Positions 45,125 to 53,225 of a stretch of DNA of 64,000 bases are shown here, in pieces (position 1 is the first letter of the stretch; every line of letters starts with the position of its first letter). The stretch is from assembly GCF_014841135.1 (NCBI RefSeq), contig NZ_JACYTN010000007.1, forward strand, positions 62,001 to 126,000. Direction: 5' to 3'. Below the pieces are notes generated by a model. It was not told the DNA's origin. It saw only the letters and a list, made by a program, of their open reading frames with translations, and made no database searches. Position numbers and translations under genes: made by a program. This stretch comes from Paenibacillus arenosi (lineage in GTDB: Bacteria > Bacillota > Bacilli > Paenibacillales > Paenibacillaceae).

Positions 45125-45925
45125 ATGAAACATCATTGGCTGGGTAAAGACAATCTTTATTTGAATGAGGTGCATGTAACCTCCATTGGACAAGTGACGA
45201 TTGGCTGCTATGGCGGGCATACAGGAGCGGGCTCATGTAAAAATGAAGACGGTGTATTGGTTCTCGTCGATCCAAAGGGAGAGTGGGTATTCACTTTGCT
45301 GTTGGACGCGCATTGCAGCGCAGAAAGTGCAGAATGGCTGATGGAGGCTGTGGAGCAGAAGCAGGAACAGTTGTTGGCTTTATTACATAGCGAAGATGCT
45401 TTTGCAAAATTAGAATCTTTTTTTGTCGACCTCTTTCAAAGTGAATCGTCGAAAGAGGCTTACCACAGTATGAGAGGCGAAACTGCCTGTGTCCTCGTTT
45501 ACCAACGCGGGCAGTATATATGGTGGTTGTCTGTAGGAGACTGCTCTGCCTATGTGCTTCATCCTGAATTGAAGCGATTAGGTCAAGTTGCTCTTAACCA
45601 GAGGCAGTTTTTTGAATGGGTAGGCCATGTGAACAGCTTTTCTTTGCCTGTACCGTGCTATACGGTGGGAAGAAGGCAGCTTCGGAAAGGTCGCAATGAG
45701 ATTGTCGTGCTGACAGACGGTGTGCTGGATACGGAAGATAACTATTTTGAGAACCCGAATCACTTGTATAAGGCGCTGTATCAGGAGCGACCAGCTTCGG
45801 CGTGTGTGGATGAAGTTCTCCAACATGTGTATCGTGCTTCTGGTAAGGACAGTGCAACCATTGTTTGTTGGAGCTACAACAGTGAGGAAGAGGGATTAAT
45901 TCCATCTGATTTTATACAAAAGTAA
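45125..45925 (+). CDS. PP2C-like (PPM) phosphatase domain protein
   Basis: 266 residues with the order of PPM phosphatase metal-binding motifs: HTGAGSCKNEDGVLVLVD (Asp), FTLLLDAHCSAESAE (the usual DGHG is DAHC), WWLSVGDCSAYVL, and IVVLTDGVLDTEDNYF. The changes at the second motif make its activity uncertain. Such proteins dephosphorylate Ser/Thr or act in partner switching. AAAGGAGG precedes the ATG. Neighbours downstream are unrelated small enzymes. Confidence 0.82.
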   Translation: MKHHWLGKDNLYLNEVHVTSIGQVTIGCYGGHTGAGSCKNEDGVLVLVDPKGEWVFTLLLDAHCSAESAEWLMEAVEQKQEQLLALLHSEDAFAKLESFFVDLFQSESSKEAYHSMRGETACVLVYQRGQYIWWLSVGDCSAYVLHPELKRLGQVALNQRQFFEWVGHVNSFSLPVPCYTVGRRQLRKGRNEIVVLTDGVLDTEDNYFENPNHLYKALYQERPASACVDEVLQHVYRASGKDSATIVCWSYNSEEEGLIPSDFIQK

Positions 45926-45954
45926 ACCATAACATATAGAAAGAAGGAAGAAGC

Positions 45955-46410
45955 ATGACAACACTTATTGAATCTAGACTTAACGAGATGGGGATTGTAC
46001 TGCCAGAAGTAAGCAACCCTGCGGGAAGCTATGCGAATTACGTAATCATAAACGGATTGATGTTTATTTCAGGAAAAGGACCGTCTGGCAAGCCGAAAGG
46101 AAAATTGGGAAAAGAGTATACAGCTGAGGAAGGTTATCAATTTGCACGGGAAGCAGCGATCGAAGTGCTCGCTGTGGTCAAGGAGGCGCTAGGTACGTTA
46201 GATCGAGTAAAAAGAGTCGTAAAAGTGCAGGGGTTTATTAATGCAGTGCCTGAATTTGAAGATCATGCAAAGGTTCTGAATGGATATTCTGATCTCATGT
46301 ACGAGGTGTTCTCGGATAAGGGAGTGCACGCAAGATCCGTACTTGGGGCAGTGTCGGTTAGAGACAATCTCCCAATTATCGTCGATTCTATTTTCCAGGT
46401 GGAAGAATAA
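45955..46410 (+). CDS. RidA (YjgF/YER057c) family protein
   Basis: 151 residues in the longer RidA subgroup: GSYANYVIINGLMFISGKGP, EEGYQFAREAAIEVLAVVKEALG, and HARSVLGAVSVRDNLPIIVDSIFQVE with the conserved Arg and Glu of the active site. RidA proteins hydrolyse reactive enamine/imine intermediates made by PLP enzymes. It begins 29 bp after the phosphatase gene. Confidence 0.93.
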   Translation: MTTLIESRLNEMGIVLPEVSNPAGSYANYVIINGLMFISGKGPSGKPKGKLGKEYTAEEGYQFAREAAIEVLAVVKEALGTLDRVKRVVKVQGFINAVPEFEDHAKVLNGYSDLMYEVFSDKGVHARSVLGAVSVRDNLPIIVDSIFQVEE

Positions 46411-46450
46411 ATAGAATGATAGTTTCTTAATCTATAGGGAGGAAACATAC

Positions 46451-47152
46451 ATGTTTGATAATAGTGCGCAATTATACGATGTTATATACAGTTTTAAAGA
46501 TTATGAGCAAGAGGCGAAGCAGATTCGAGACTATATTCACAGCCGGCATTTTGGTGTGAAGACGGTATTGGACGTAGCCTGCGGAACAGGCAAACATGCT
46601 GAATATTTGAATCAACATTATAAAGTGGATGGAATTGATCTAAATAAGGAGTTCGTAGCGCTTGCACAGTATAGAAATCCAGATTCAAGCTTCTGGTGTG
46701 AAGATATGACTCAGTTTGATGTAGGTCATAAATATGATGTGATCATGTGCTTGTTCAGCTCGATAGCATATACGAAAACGCTAGATGCTGTTGTTCGTAC
46801 AGTGCAGCAGTTCATCAATCATTTAGAGGAAGACGGCTTGATATTAATCGAGCCATGGTTTACTCCTGATGCGTGGCAGCAAGGATTCGTCTCGATGATT
46901 CAGCATCAAACGGAAGAGTATCACATTTGCCGTATGACTCATGCGGATACGGAAAATGAGTTGTCGATCTTGAACTTTGAATATTTAATCGGTTCGAAGG
47001 CAGGTATTGAACATAGGAAAGAACGCCATGAGCTAGGGTTGTTTAGGCAAGAAGAACTGACACATGCCTTCGAGTCAATAGGGTTGAAGGTTGAGTATGA
47101 TCCGAATGGACTCATTAGTAGGGGGATGTATGTGCTGCGCCCTTCAAAGTAA
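46451..47152 (+). CDS. class I SAM-dependent methyltransferase
   Basis: 233 residues. S-adenosylmethionine-binding motif I is VLDVACGTGKHAEYLNQ near residue 33; VDGIDLNKEFVALAQ carries the acidic residue of motif II; YDVIMCLFSSIAYT and EEDGLILIEPWFTPD follow. The C-terminal part resembles the group annotated near DesVI/sugar N-methyltransferases, but the substrate is not predictable. GGGAGGAAAC precedes the ATG. Confidence 0.9.
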   Translation: MFDNSAQLYDVIYSFKDYEQEAKQIRDYIHSRHFGVKTVLDVACGTGKHAEYLNQHYKVDGIDLNKEFVALAQYRNPDSSFWCEDMTQFDVGHKYDVIMCLFSSIAYTKTLDAVVRTVQQFINHLEEDGLILIEPWFTPDAWQQGFVSMIQHQTEEYHICRMTHADTENELSILNFEYLIGSKAGIEHRKERHELGLFRQEELTHAFESIGLKVEYDPNGLISRGMYVLRPSK

Positions 47153-47243
47153 TAGAAAGTAGCAAAAGGACCTCCAGTGTATATTTCTGAAGGGAACATG
47201 CATAGCTCATGGCTAGTCTTAATGTTTTTAAGGGGGAAATAGG

Positions 47244-47852
47244 ATGAATGGTTATCAAAAGTTAGTTTTACGACCGCTTACGGGAGATTTACGTCATGAT
47301 ACCTACCAGTTTCTCGTGGAAAATGGTTGTCCAGATACTGCACAGCATTGCTTAGATGTCGGGGATGAAGCTCGTAACATTGCTCTTCAATATGGTGTTG
47401 ATCCTGATACAGCTGCATACAGTGGCTATTTGCATGATATCAGCGCGGTTGTTCCGAACGAAGAACGGATTGCCGCTGCTAAGGAACTTGGCATTGAAGT
47501 GCTGTTGGAGGAGGAGGTTTTTCCGATGATCATTCATCAGAAGTTGTCTAGACAAATGGCGATTGATCTTTTTAAGGTGGATGATCTACAAGTTGTAGAT
47601 GCGGCAGGCTGCCATACGACTTTGAGGGCTAATCCGACGGTGTTAGATAAAGTGCTGTTCGTAGCGGATAAGATTGCGTGGGATCAACCAGGGAATCCTC
47701 CTTATTTGCGTGAGATTAAGCAGGCATTGGAACAATCGCTGGATGCAGCTTGTTTTAGCTATATCGATTATTTATGGCAGCGGCGGGAGCAGTTGAAGGT
47801 GGTTCATCCGTGGCTGCGAGATGCATATTATGAGTTAAGGGTTAAGTTGTAA
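47244..47852 (+). CDS. HD-domain hydrolase, YqeK-like
   Basis: 202 residues with the HD metal-binding pattern: AQHCLDVGDEA (His), SGYLHDISAVV (His-Asp), MIIHQKLSRQMA (His), AAGCHTTLRANPTVLDKVLFVADKI (His and Asp). Spacing matches YqeK, which symmetrically cleaves diadenosine tetraphosphate. It is outside the usual nadD-yqeK operon, so this is a paralogue and may act on another dinucleotide. AAGGGGG precedes ATG 47244. Confidence 0.85.
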   Translation: MNGYQKLVLRPLTGDLRHDTYQFLVENGCPDTAQHCLDVGDEARNIALQYGVDPDTAAYSGYLHDISAVVPNEERIAAAKELGIEVLLEEEVFPMIIHQKLSRQMAIDLFKVDDLQVVDAAGCHTTLRANPTVLDKVLFVADKIAWDQPGNPPYLREIKQALEQSLDAACFSYIDYLWQRREQLKVVHPWLRDAYYELRVKL

Positions 47853-47898
47853 GGGGTATTGTTCATGCGATAAATCATCATTTTTCTAGGAGGAAAAT

Positions 47899-48333
47899 AT
47901 GAACGTATTTATCAGAATAGCTAGTTCATTTCTTTCTTCGTTCCTAATCAGTTACACACTAGCCTATATAAATACGGTACCTGAATCTGAGCGTGTTCCT
48001 AATAGGTACTACATTTCATTTTCAGACAATTTTATAGCCCCGTTTATATTTTTATTATTGATTTATATCGTAGCGGCTGTTCTGTATTCAATAGTGGTTG
48101 ATAACAAACTAAGAACAATAAAAGTTAGTGCATATATAAGAGAAATGATTGCCATTCTGTTATACATTGTTGGGGGATTTATTACGGTATTTATTTTCTT
48201 TGGTTTATTAACTGGATTGTCTTATAGGGGATTTGAGATCGGGGCCATTTTATATGGTGGAGCATTTGCGCTCGTGTATTATTTGGTCACTAGAATGTTA
48301 CAATTCGTTTGTATACGTATATTCAAAAATTGA
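47899..48333 (+). CDS. hypothetical membrane protein, four TM segments
   Basis: 144 residues with hydrophobic segments at about 5-24, 42-66, 82-106 and 112-136, and a basic C-terminus. The spacing (loops of similar length) suggests a four-helix integral membrane protein. Ribosome binding site TAGGAGGAAAAT is strong. No family recognised. Confidence 0.78.
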   Translation: MNVFIRIASSFLSSFLISYTLAYINTVPESERVPNRYYISFSDNFIAPFIFLLLIYIVAAVLYSIVVDNKLRTIKVSAYIREMIAILLYIVGGFITVFIFFGLLTGLSYRGFEIGAILYGGAFALVYYLVTRMLQFVCIRIFKN

Positions 48334-48480
48334 GGAAGTAGGCACGCGTTGTAGATAATTGAACGAGAACAGCATTCGAATCATTTTAACGAAGAAGAGG
48401 GATATTACGTTATTGTACTGTTGAAAGAAAAAAGATAAGCTGTCCAGGGTAAGAACCAAGAACGAGGAAGATATGAATAG

Positions 48481-48527
48481 AAAAAGAGCTATAAAGGATT
48501 GGGAACCAATCCTTTATAGCTCTTTTT
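48481..48527 (-). terminator. terminator of the tRNA operon (bidirectional)
   Basis: A 22-bp stem (AAAAAGAGCTATAAAGGATT continuing GG, against its complement) closes on GAA, with A and T tracts at both ends. It lies directly 3' of the - strand tRNA genes. Confidence 0.95.
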
Positions 48528-48534
48528 ACTGTAA

Positions 48535-48616
48535 TACCGATGGCCGGACTCGAACCGGCAAGCCTTGCGGCACCGCATTTTGAGTGCGGCGTGTCTGCCA
48601 ATTCCACCACATCGGC
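48535..48616 (-). tRNA. tRNA-Leu (CAA)
   Basis: On the - strand GCCGATG pairs with CATCGGT to form the acceptor stem, with discriminator A. The anticodon stem CCGCA/TGCGG encloses loop CTCAAAA, giving anticodon CAA. A long class II variable arm (GTGCCGCAAGGCTT) and the T arm GCCGGTTCGAGTCCGGC are present. CCA is not encoded. Confidence 0.96.
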
Positions 48617-48624
48617 AAATCGTA

Positions 48625-48701
48625 TGGGGCGACCGAGGGGAATTGAACCCCCGAATGCCGGATCCACAAACCGGTGCGTTAACCACTTCGCCACGATCGC
48701 C
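48625..48701 (-). tRNA. tRNA-His (GTG)
   Basis: On the - strand the acceptor stem GCGATCG pairs with CGGTCGC; an extra 5' G pairs with discriminator C73, the His identity pair, and CCA is encoded. The anticodon loop TTGTGGA gives GTG. T arm GGGGGTTCAATTCCCC is intact. It lies 8 nt upstream of tRNA-Leu in the same operon. Confidence 0.96.
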
Positions 48702-49188
48702 ATAACGTTTGCCTTACAAGAATATAATTTATCATACGTACCAATCGAACGCAACAAACAAATTATGGTAAATAAAACTCAAGCCAACAAAATTGCTGAA
48801 TGCACATCAGCTCCTAATCGATATATGTTCTATAACCGGTTAAAAGAATATTTTATTTTTTCTTAAAGGGATCTTTATTTTATCTTTATTTATCGTCTGT
48901 AGACTAATTACATCTTATCATGGTTCATTCCGATGCTGTACTTGACTGTGACAAGGAACGCTAAAATTACACACGTCGTACACACGTTGGTCACATGTAC
49001 TCGGTATAGTGAGTCCACACCCGCACTTTTATAACCTCGCACAAGTGGACAACAGGGAGCCACTTACCTCAGATTTTTTACAACTTCAACACAAGTCTAT
49101 CTAATTGCTCATATATCTCCACATTATACTGATGGTGCAACGATACGGGATACTAGAGGAAGGATAGATGATAGGGAGGAAGAAAATA
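48702..49188. promoter_or_regulatory. divergent intergenic region with phased heptamers upstream of the peptide operon
   Basis: No credible gene. Three heptamers, CACACGT (48970), CACACGT (48981) and CACATGT (48992), recur exactly every 11 bp, that is on one face of the helix. The -10-like TATAGT at 49005-49010 lies 17 bp after 48987, so the repeats overlap the -35 position, as in activator-dependent promoters. A second -10-like TATACT lies at 49125. The natural binder is the LuxR-type regulator encoded at 49339, but this is inference. The rest is AT-rich sequence and the tRNA promoter side. Confidence 0.5.
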
Positions 49189-49338
49189 ATGAGAAAAAAT
49201 GTTACTCCTGCTCATGTTTATGATGGTCATCGTTGTTACTTGAAGCGCCGCTACTGGTGGCAATGCAGAAGGAACGCAAACATTAGACGTAGGGCAGACA
49301 ACCATCGAGCAGCATCGTGCAAGAAGGCGGATGATTAA
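49189..49338 (+). CDS. small basic Trp/Cys-containing peptide, 49 aa, first gene of peptide operon
   Basis: ATG 49189 follows AGGGAGGAAGA at good spacing; the stop TAA abuts the ATG of the response regulator (TAAATG), so the two are coupled. The 49-residue product is strongly basic, with HRCYLKRRYWWQCRRNANIR in the middle and three Cys in all. It has no hydrophobic leader or membrane helix. It could be a leader peptide for regulation of the downstream gene, a small nucleic-acid-binding protein or another secreted peptide; nothing decides between these. Confidence 0.6.
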   Translation: MRKNVTPAHVYDGHRCYLKRRYWWQCRRNANIRRRADNHRAASCKKADD

Positions 49339-49983
49339 ATGGAAAAGAAACTAATTCTCGTCGAAGGCTGTCCGAAGTGGGGAGAACGTATTCGGGAGCA
49401 ACTAGCGTGTGATAGGGAAAATTGGATTATTCAATGTTATATAAACAAGCTAGAAAATTTTCAAGAATGTGTATCTAATTGTTCAGATTGTATTGATGCT
49501 GCTGTAGTTGATTTGCATGTAGAAGGTTATTTCTCGGGATTAGAGCTCTTGGGGAAAATTAAGGAGGAGTTTAATTGTCCGATTGTAGTGTTGTCATCTC
49601 ATGTCGATCTAGAATGGATGATTGAAGCCAATCAAGCTGGTATGAATAACTTTTTGTGTAAAAGTTATCTTCATGAGCTACCTAGCATTATTAGACATAC
49701 ATTGAAACGTAATCCTCTATGGTCTAATTCTTCTGTACAACTTCTAATCGAAAACCACTCCCGTTTACTATATGAATCCCGCTCAAAAATACTAACTCAC
49801 ATGGAAAAAGAAATCCTTCGATTAATTTATAAAGGATACACCTTGTCACGAGTACAAGAAGAGCTCTGCATTGCTGAGAGAACCGTTAAAAATCATATCA
49901 ATCGAATTCTAAAAAAGCTGCAAGTCAATTCTAGCAAGGAAGCCGCAAAACTTGCTCATCATAAAAAAATGCTACATACATAA
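49339..49983 (+). CDS. LuxR-type response regulator, cysteine-rich receiver
   Basis: 214 residues. An N-terminal receiver domain (about 1-120) keeps the phosphorylation Asp (AAVVDLHVEG, Asp58), the Ser of VVLSSH and the Lys of FLCKSY, but the acidic pair after strand 1 is reduced to VEGC. A LuxR/NarL helix-turn-helix follows (about 146-205: MEKEILRLIYKGYTLSRVQE, ERTVKNHINRILKKL). The receiver is unusually rich in Cys (11, 24, 33, 44, 48, 51, 80, 107), which is rare in cytoplasmic regulators. No histidine kinase is adjacent. It opens the putative peptide export operon and is the likely regulator of it. Confidence 0.88.
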   Translation: MEKKLILVEGCPKWGERIREQLACDRENWIIQCYINKLENFQECVSNCSDCIDAAVVDLHVEGYFSGLELLGKIKEEFNCPIVVLSSHVDLEWMIEANQAGMNNFLCKSYLHELPSIIRHTLKRNPLWSNSSVQLLIENHSRLLYESRSKILTHMEKEILRLIYKGYTLSRVQEELCIAERTVKNHINRILKKLQVNSSKEAAKLAHHKKMLHT

Positions 49984-49996
49984 ATGTGAGAGGGTA

Positions 49997-50116
49997 TTGA
50001 AGGTATCGAGCGTCTATGCTCTAGTAATGTACTTGGCGAGTGCAGCTTTCATCTATTATGGATATTATTTTAAAAGGTACCCAAAAAAGTTAGTACTTAT
50101 ATCTATTTCCATATGA
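49997..50116 (+). CDS. possible 39-aa membrane peptide
   Basis: A TTG-initiated frame after GAGAGGG encodes 39 residues with one hydrophobic segment (VYALVMYLASAAFIYYGYYF) and a basic end (KRYPKK). The ribosome binding site is only 2 nt from the TTG, so translation is doubtful; the ATG at 50027 lacks a site. It sits between the regulator and the MauE-like gene. Listed because small membrane peptides often accompany bacteriocin systems as immunity proteins. Confidence 0.25.
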   Translation: MKVSSVYALVMYLASAAFIYYGYYFKRYPKKLVLISISI

Positions 50117-50162
50117 ATCTATTATGGATGTAACAGAGCTAACCTACTTAGGGGGGATGAAA

Positions 50163-50678
50163 TTGAACCTAGCAGCATTTATACAAATCTTTCTTTCGAT
50201 TATTTTTCTAGCGAGTGCACTTTCTAAGTTTATGAATCCGCTACCATTCCGCAGGACGCTTGAACAACTCGGTGTGGCTAGCAAGTTAGTGCCCTTAAGT
50301 ACCCGAGTGGTTCCAACTACTGAATTCATCGTTGCGGTATTCATTGTAGTAGAGGAGACACGTATACTGGGTCAAATCGGTATTGGTGCGCTATTGCTAA
50401 GCTTTAGCTGGTCGGTATGGCGAGCAAGGGGCAAAGAACTGGATTGTAACTGTTTCGGAAATCTTCTGCCCGAACAATTTGGAATGAAGACGATGGCTAG
50501 AATCCTATTGCTAGCAGCGATGGTTGTCTACTTATTTGTTTACTCGCAGCCGACAGGGCTTCAGGGGGCACAAATACAAGAATGGCTAGCAGCCTTATTT
50601 ATTACATTATCGATATTAACAGGATATGGGTTGCTTAGCGCGATGCATCAGTTTCGCAAGACATCGCTCAAAAGGTGA
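50163..50678 (+). CDS. MauE/DoxX-like membrane protein, disulfide-metabolism type
   Basis: About 172 residues with four or five membrane segments (IFLSIIFLASALSKF, TTEFIVAVFIVV, ILLLAAMVVYLFVY, LAALFITLSILTGYGLL). The loop KELDCNCFGNLLPEQFG carries the CxCFG motif of MauE-family proteins, which are linked to quinone-coupled thiol oxidation during disulfide formation. The next gene is a membrane thioredoxin, the usual partner. Start: GGGGGG lies against the ATG at 50157, so TTG 50163, 6 nt further, is the better fit; ATG 50124 has no ribosome binding site. Confidence 0.82.
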   Translation: MNLAAFIQIFLSIIFLASALSKFMNPLPFRRTLEQLGVASKLVPLSTRVVPTTEFIVAVFIVVEETRILGQIGIGALLLSFSWSVWRARGKELDCNCFGNLLPEQFGMKTMARILLLAAMVVYLFVYSQPTGLQGAQIQEWLAALFITLSILTGYGLLSAMHQFRKTSLKR

Positions 50679-50687
50679 GGTGACGTA

Positions 50688-51215
50688 ATGAATATTATGC
50701 AGTGGGCCCAACTTGTCATGTTTGTGATGCTAATTGTGGTCACTATCTCTTTGACACAGGTCTATCAGCGTTCGATTAAAAGGGAGCTTTATAACACGAA
50801 TAGAGGTTTTTCAAAGGGGGAAGAGTTCCCTCTACTGAGTTTACCAAGTATGTCGGGAGAAATGATATCTTTAGTTCGCCCAAGTACGGAAGGGACGATA
50901 GTCACATTCACTTCAACAAATTGTGTGTATTGTGCATCATTATACCCAACGTTAACCCCATTTCAAGAAAAACAGCCTCAGCTTAAAGTTGTCAGTCTTA
51001 TGGTAGGAGACATGGAATCGATTACGGAGAAAGTTAATGAATTTAAAATAAAAACACCTATTTCACTGATCGAGGAAGATGATTTGTCAAGCTTTAATGT
51101 GAATGTGCTTCCTTTTGCCTACTTTTTAAACAAAGAGGGGATAGTGGTAGCTAAAGGATCGGTGAACTCGGAAGATGATTTAAAATTACTACTACAAATG
51201 TCACGATCCGCTTAA
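50688..51215 (+). CDS. membrane-anchored thioredoxin-like (TlpA/redoxin) protein
   Basis: 175 residues. An N-terminal membrane anchor (about 5-24) is followed by FSKGEEFPLLSLPSMSGEMI and a thioredoxin fold with active-site CVYC near residues 79-82 (FTSTNCVYCASLYPTL) and a cis-Pro region (NVLPFAYFLNKEG). The topology places the redox site outside the cell. With the MauE-like protein upstream it forms a thiol-disulfide module of the kind found beside genes for disulfide-containing exported peptides. AGGTGACGTA precedes the ATG. It directly precedes an ABC exporter and two six-cysteine peptides. Confidence 0.88.
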   Translation: MNIMQWAQLVMFVMLIVVTISLTQVYQRSIKRELYNTNRGFSKGEEFPLLSLPSMSGEMISLVRPSTEGTIVTFTSTNCVYCASLYPTLTPFQEKQPQLKVVSLMVGDMESITEKVNEFKIKTPISLIEEDDLSSFNVNVLPFAYFLNKEGIVVAKGSVNSEDDLKLLLQMSRSA

Positions 51216-51245
51216 ATAAATTTGAATGTAACGGAGGGGAGTTCA

Positions 51246-53069
51246 CTGAGTGATAGTAGTCAGCGCTCCGCTTGGAAGGCTGCCGCAATTATCGGTGGTA
51301 TGTTGTGGAAATTTGAACGTGGAATGTTCGTGTTCACTGTGGTGTTATTTACAATCGTGGCAATCATTCCAGCCATACAAATATATGTGACGGAAGGTGT
51401 TATTAATGCGTTAGCACAAATCACCACATCGGAAGGACAGAACGGAAGTGCTGTTAATGAAACCTTCGTTTGGATTACCCTACAATCTGCACTGCTTATT
51501 GCTCTACTAGCTATTACTTTTCTAAGCGATCGAATTTCTTTGCGCCTAAGAATGAAGATGGCCTATCACATTGAAGCACAAATCGCAGATAAAGCAGTCA
51601 AACTCCCATTGATCACCTACGATCAACCAGATTATTATGACCGACTACAAAGAGTCTCTAATGGGATAAGCAATCGTGCCATGACCGTCATACAGGAATT
51701 ATTTTCATTAGGTAGAGATTGTTTTTCATTCGTCGCCATATTCCTTGTACTTGTCGGGTTCCACTGGTCCATGGCAATAGCGCTCCTCCTTATTGTGGTC
51801 CCTTCTTTTATCATCAATATTCGCATCGGACAAGCCCATTTTTGGCAAATGATAAGCCAAACTACGGCACTTCGTAAATCTCGTTATTTGTTCTCGTTGT
51901 TGACTGGGCGAGATTCGGCCAAAGAGATTCGTATTTATGGGATAGCTCCTTATCTACGTCAAGTATGGTCTAAGCTCTATTGGAAAAATGCAGACGAGCA
52001 AATTGAGTTACAGACGAAGGGCATGAGGTTTAATGCGGTTCAGGAGGGTGTCGTTGAAGGGGCTTTATACGGAGTAAGTATGTTATTAGTGTGGTTATGT
52101 GCAGGTGGAGCTTTATCTATCGGTTCATTTGTCTCTATTACGCAAGCGATTCGTGGATCACAACAGAGCTCTGAAGCGATGGCACGTAATTTATCTCATT
52201 TTTATCAAGATGCTTTACACGTAGGGGAATGGATTTTGTTTATGAAGATGGAAGAGGAGGAGCTACCGGAAAATCCGTTGATGTTGTGTGGACCATTGCA
52301 GAAGGGCATCCAAGCTCAAGAAATAACATTTCAATACCCGAATTCAACACAATCCATTCTGAAAGATATATCCTTGCAGATTAAACCGGGGCAGCGAGTC
52401 GCTATTGTTGGTCACAATGGAGCGGGGAAAAGTACGCTAGTGAAGTGTTTAATCGGGTTATACACACCTCAGGAAGGAACAGTTATGTATGACGGGGTCC
52501 CGATCATTGAACTGGATCCAACTACGTATCGTCAGCGAATTACAGCCGTTTTTCAAGATTATATGCAATATCAATTGTCTGTACGTGAAAATATTGGATT
52601 TGGTCAATTGAATCATATCGACAACGAGGAAGAATTGATAGAAGCAGCGCGTAAAAGTGGTCTGGGAGGATGGGTTCTTGAGCAATCACAAGGTGTGGAT
52701 ACACCGCTCGGAGTTATGTTTGAAGGAGGACAAGAGCTGTCTCAAGGACAATGGCAAAAAATTGCACTTAGTCGAGCCTTTTTCAGAGATGCCGAAATTG
52801 TTGTATTAGATGAGCCTACAGCCTCCATGGATCCAATGGCGGAAGCTGAGTTATTTCGCTTATTCTCATCCTTAACAGCAAATAAAATTTCGTTGATGGT
52901 TTCCCATCGGCTTGGCAGCTGTAAGCATGCGGATCTTATTCTCGTACTCGATCAAGGTCGTGTTATCGAACAAGGAAATCATAGGGAGCTCATGCAGATG
53001 GGCGGTCTCTATGCAACGATGTTCCATGCTCAAGCTGAACTATACTATGACAAGGAGGTGATATCATGA
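51246..53069 (+). CDS. ABC exporter, fused membrane and ATPase domains, no peptidase
   Basis: About 607 residues. Six membrane helices (about 20-320), then an ATPase domain with Walker A VGHNGAGKST near 389, signature ELSQGQWQKIALSRAFF near 498 and Walker B IVVLDEPTASMDP. The N-terminus has no C39 cysteine-peptidase domain, so it exports molecules without trimming a double-Gly leader; this matches leaderless or separately processed peptides and the lanthipeptide/lasso-type exporters. The start is unusual: GGAGGGG at 51233-51239 points to CTG 51246; TTG 51222 is upstream of that site. Its stop overlaps the ATG of the first Cys-rich peptide (ATGA), tying the two together. Confidence 0.9.
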   Translation: MSDSSQRSAWKAAAIIGGMLWKFERGMFVFTVVLFTIVAIIPAIQIYVTEGVINALAQITTSEGQNGSAVNETFVWITLQSALLIALLAITFLSDRISLRLRMKMAYHIEAQIADKAVKLPLITYDQPDYYDRLQRVSNGISNRAMTVIQELFSLGRDCFSFVAIFLVLVGFHWSMAIALLLIVVPSFIINIRIGQAHFWQMISQTTALRKSRYLFSLLTGRDSAKEIRIYGIAPYLRQVWSKLYWKNADEQIELQTKGMRFNAVQEGVVEGALYGVSMLLVWLCAGGALSIGSFVSITQAIRGSQQSSEAMARNLSHFYQDALHVGEWILFMKMEEEELPENPLMLCGPLQKGIQAQEITFQYPNSTQSILKDISLQIKPGQRVAIVGHNGAGKSTLVKCLIGLYTPQEGTVMYDGVPIIELDPTTYRQRITAVFQDYMQYQLSVRENIGFGQLNHIDNEEELIEAARKSGLGGWVLEQSQGVDTPLGVMFEGGQELSQGQWQKIALSRAFFRDAEIVVLDEPTASMDPMAEAELFRLFSSLTANKISLMVSHRLGSCKHADLILVLDQGRVIEQGNHRELMQMGGLYATMFHAQAELYYDKEVIS

Positions 53070-53176
53070 TATTTACGCCAAATGCTACTAATTGTTATTG
53101 TACTTCTATTACGTGTGTTAACAAGAGAGTTTACAGAATAAGACAATGCGATAACAATAGTTTTTGCGACTGTTAG
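53066..53176 (+). CDS. six-cysteine exported peptide candidate, copy 1 (36 aa)
   Basis: ATG 53066 overlaps the ABC gene stop and follows AAGGAGGTGAT at 5 nt. The 36-residue product starts MIFTPNATNCYCTSITC and ends NNSFCDC, with Cys at 10, 12, 17, 28, 34 and 36 and a basic middle (NKRVYRIRQ). There is no hydrophobic leader and no Gly-Gly site, so it would be exported leaderless or with a very short leader. The paralogue at 53374 shares the framework CxC-x4-C ... C-x5-CxC and the VYRIR segment. Linkage to redox and export genes suggests three disulfides. Likely a bacteriocin or signal peptide; function not shown. Confidence 0.8.
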   Translation: MIFTPNATNCYCTSITCVNKRVYRIRQCDNNSFCDC

Positions 53177-53225
53177 TAGTAATGAAACAACTGGTTAGGG
53201 GAGTAACAGGGGTAGATGCGCCGTT

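Noticed and set aside
48410-48866. Open frames on both strands across 48410-48866 that could be called small proteins
   Set aside because: They overlap the tRNA-Leu and tRNA-His genes and the tRNA terminator; their codons are explained by tRNA sequence.
48725-48866. Possible short protein beginning at an ATG near 48765, downstream of the tRNAs
   Set aside because: No ribosome binding site and no plausible domain; AT-rich intergenic sequence.
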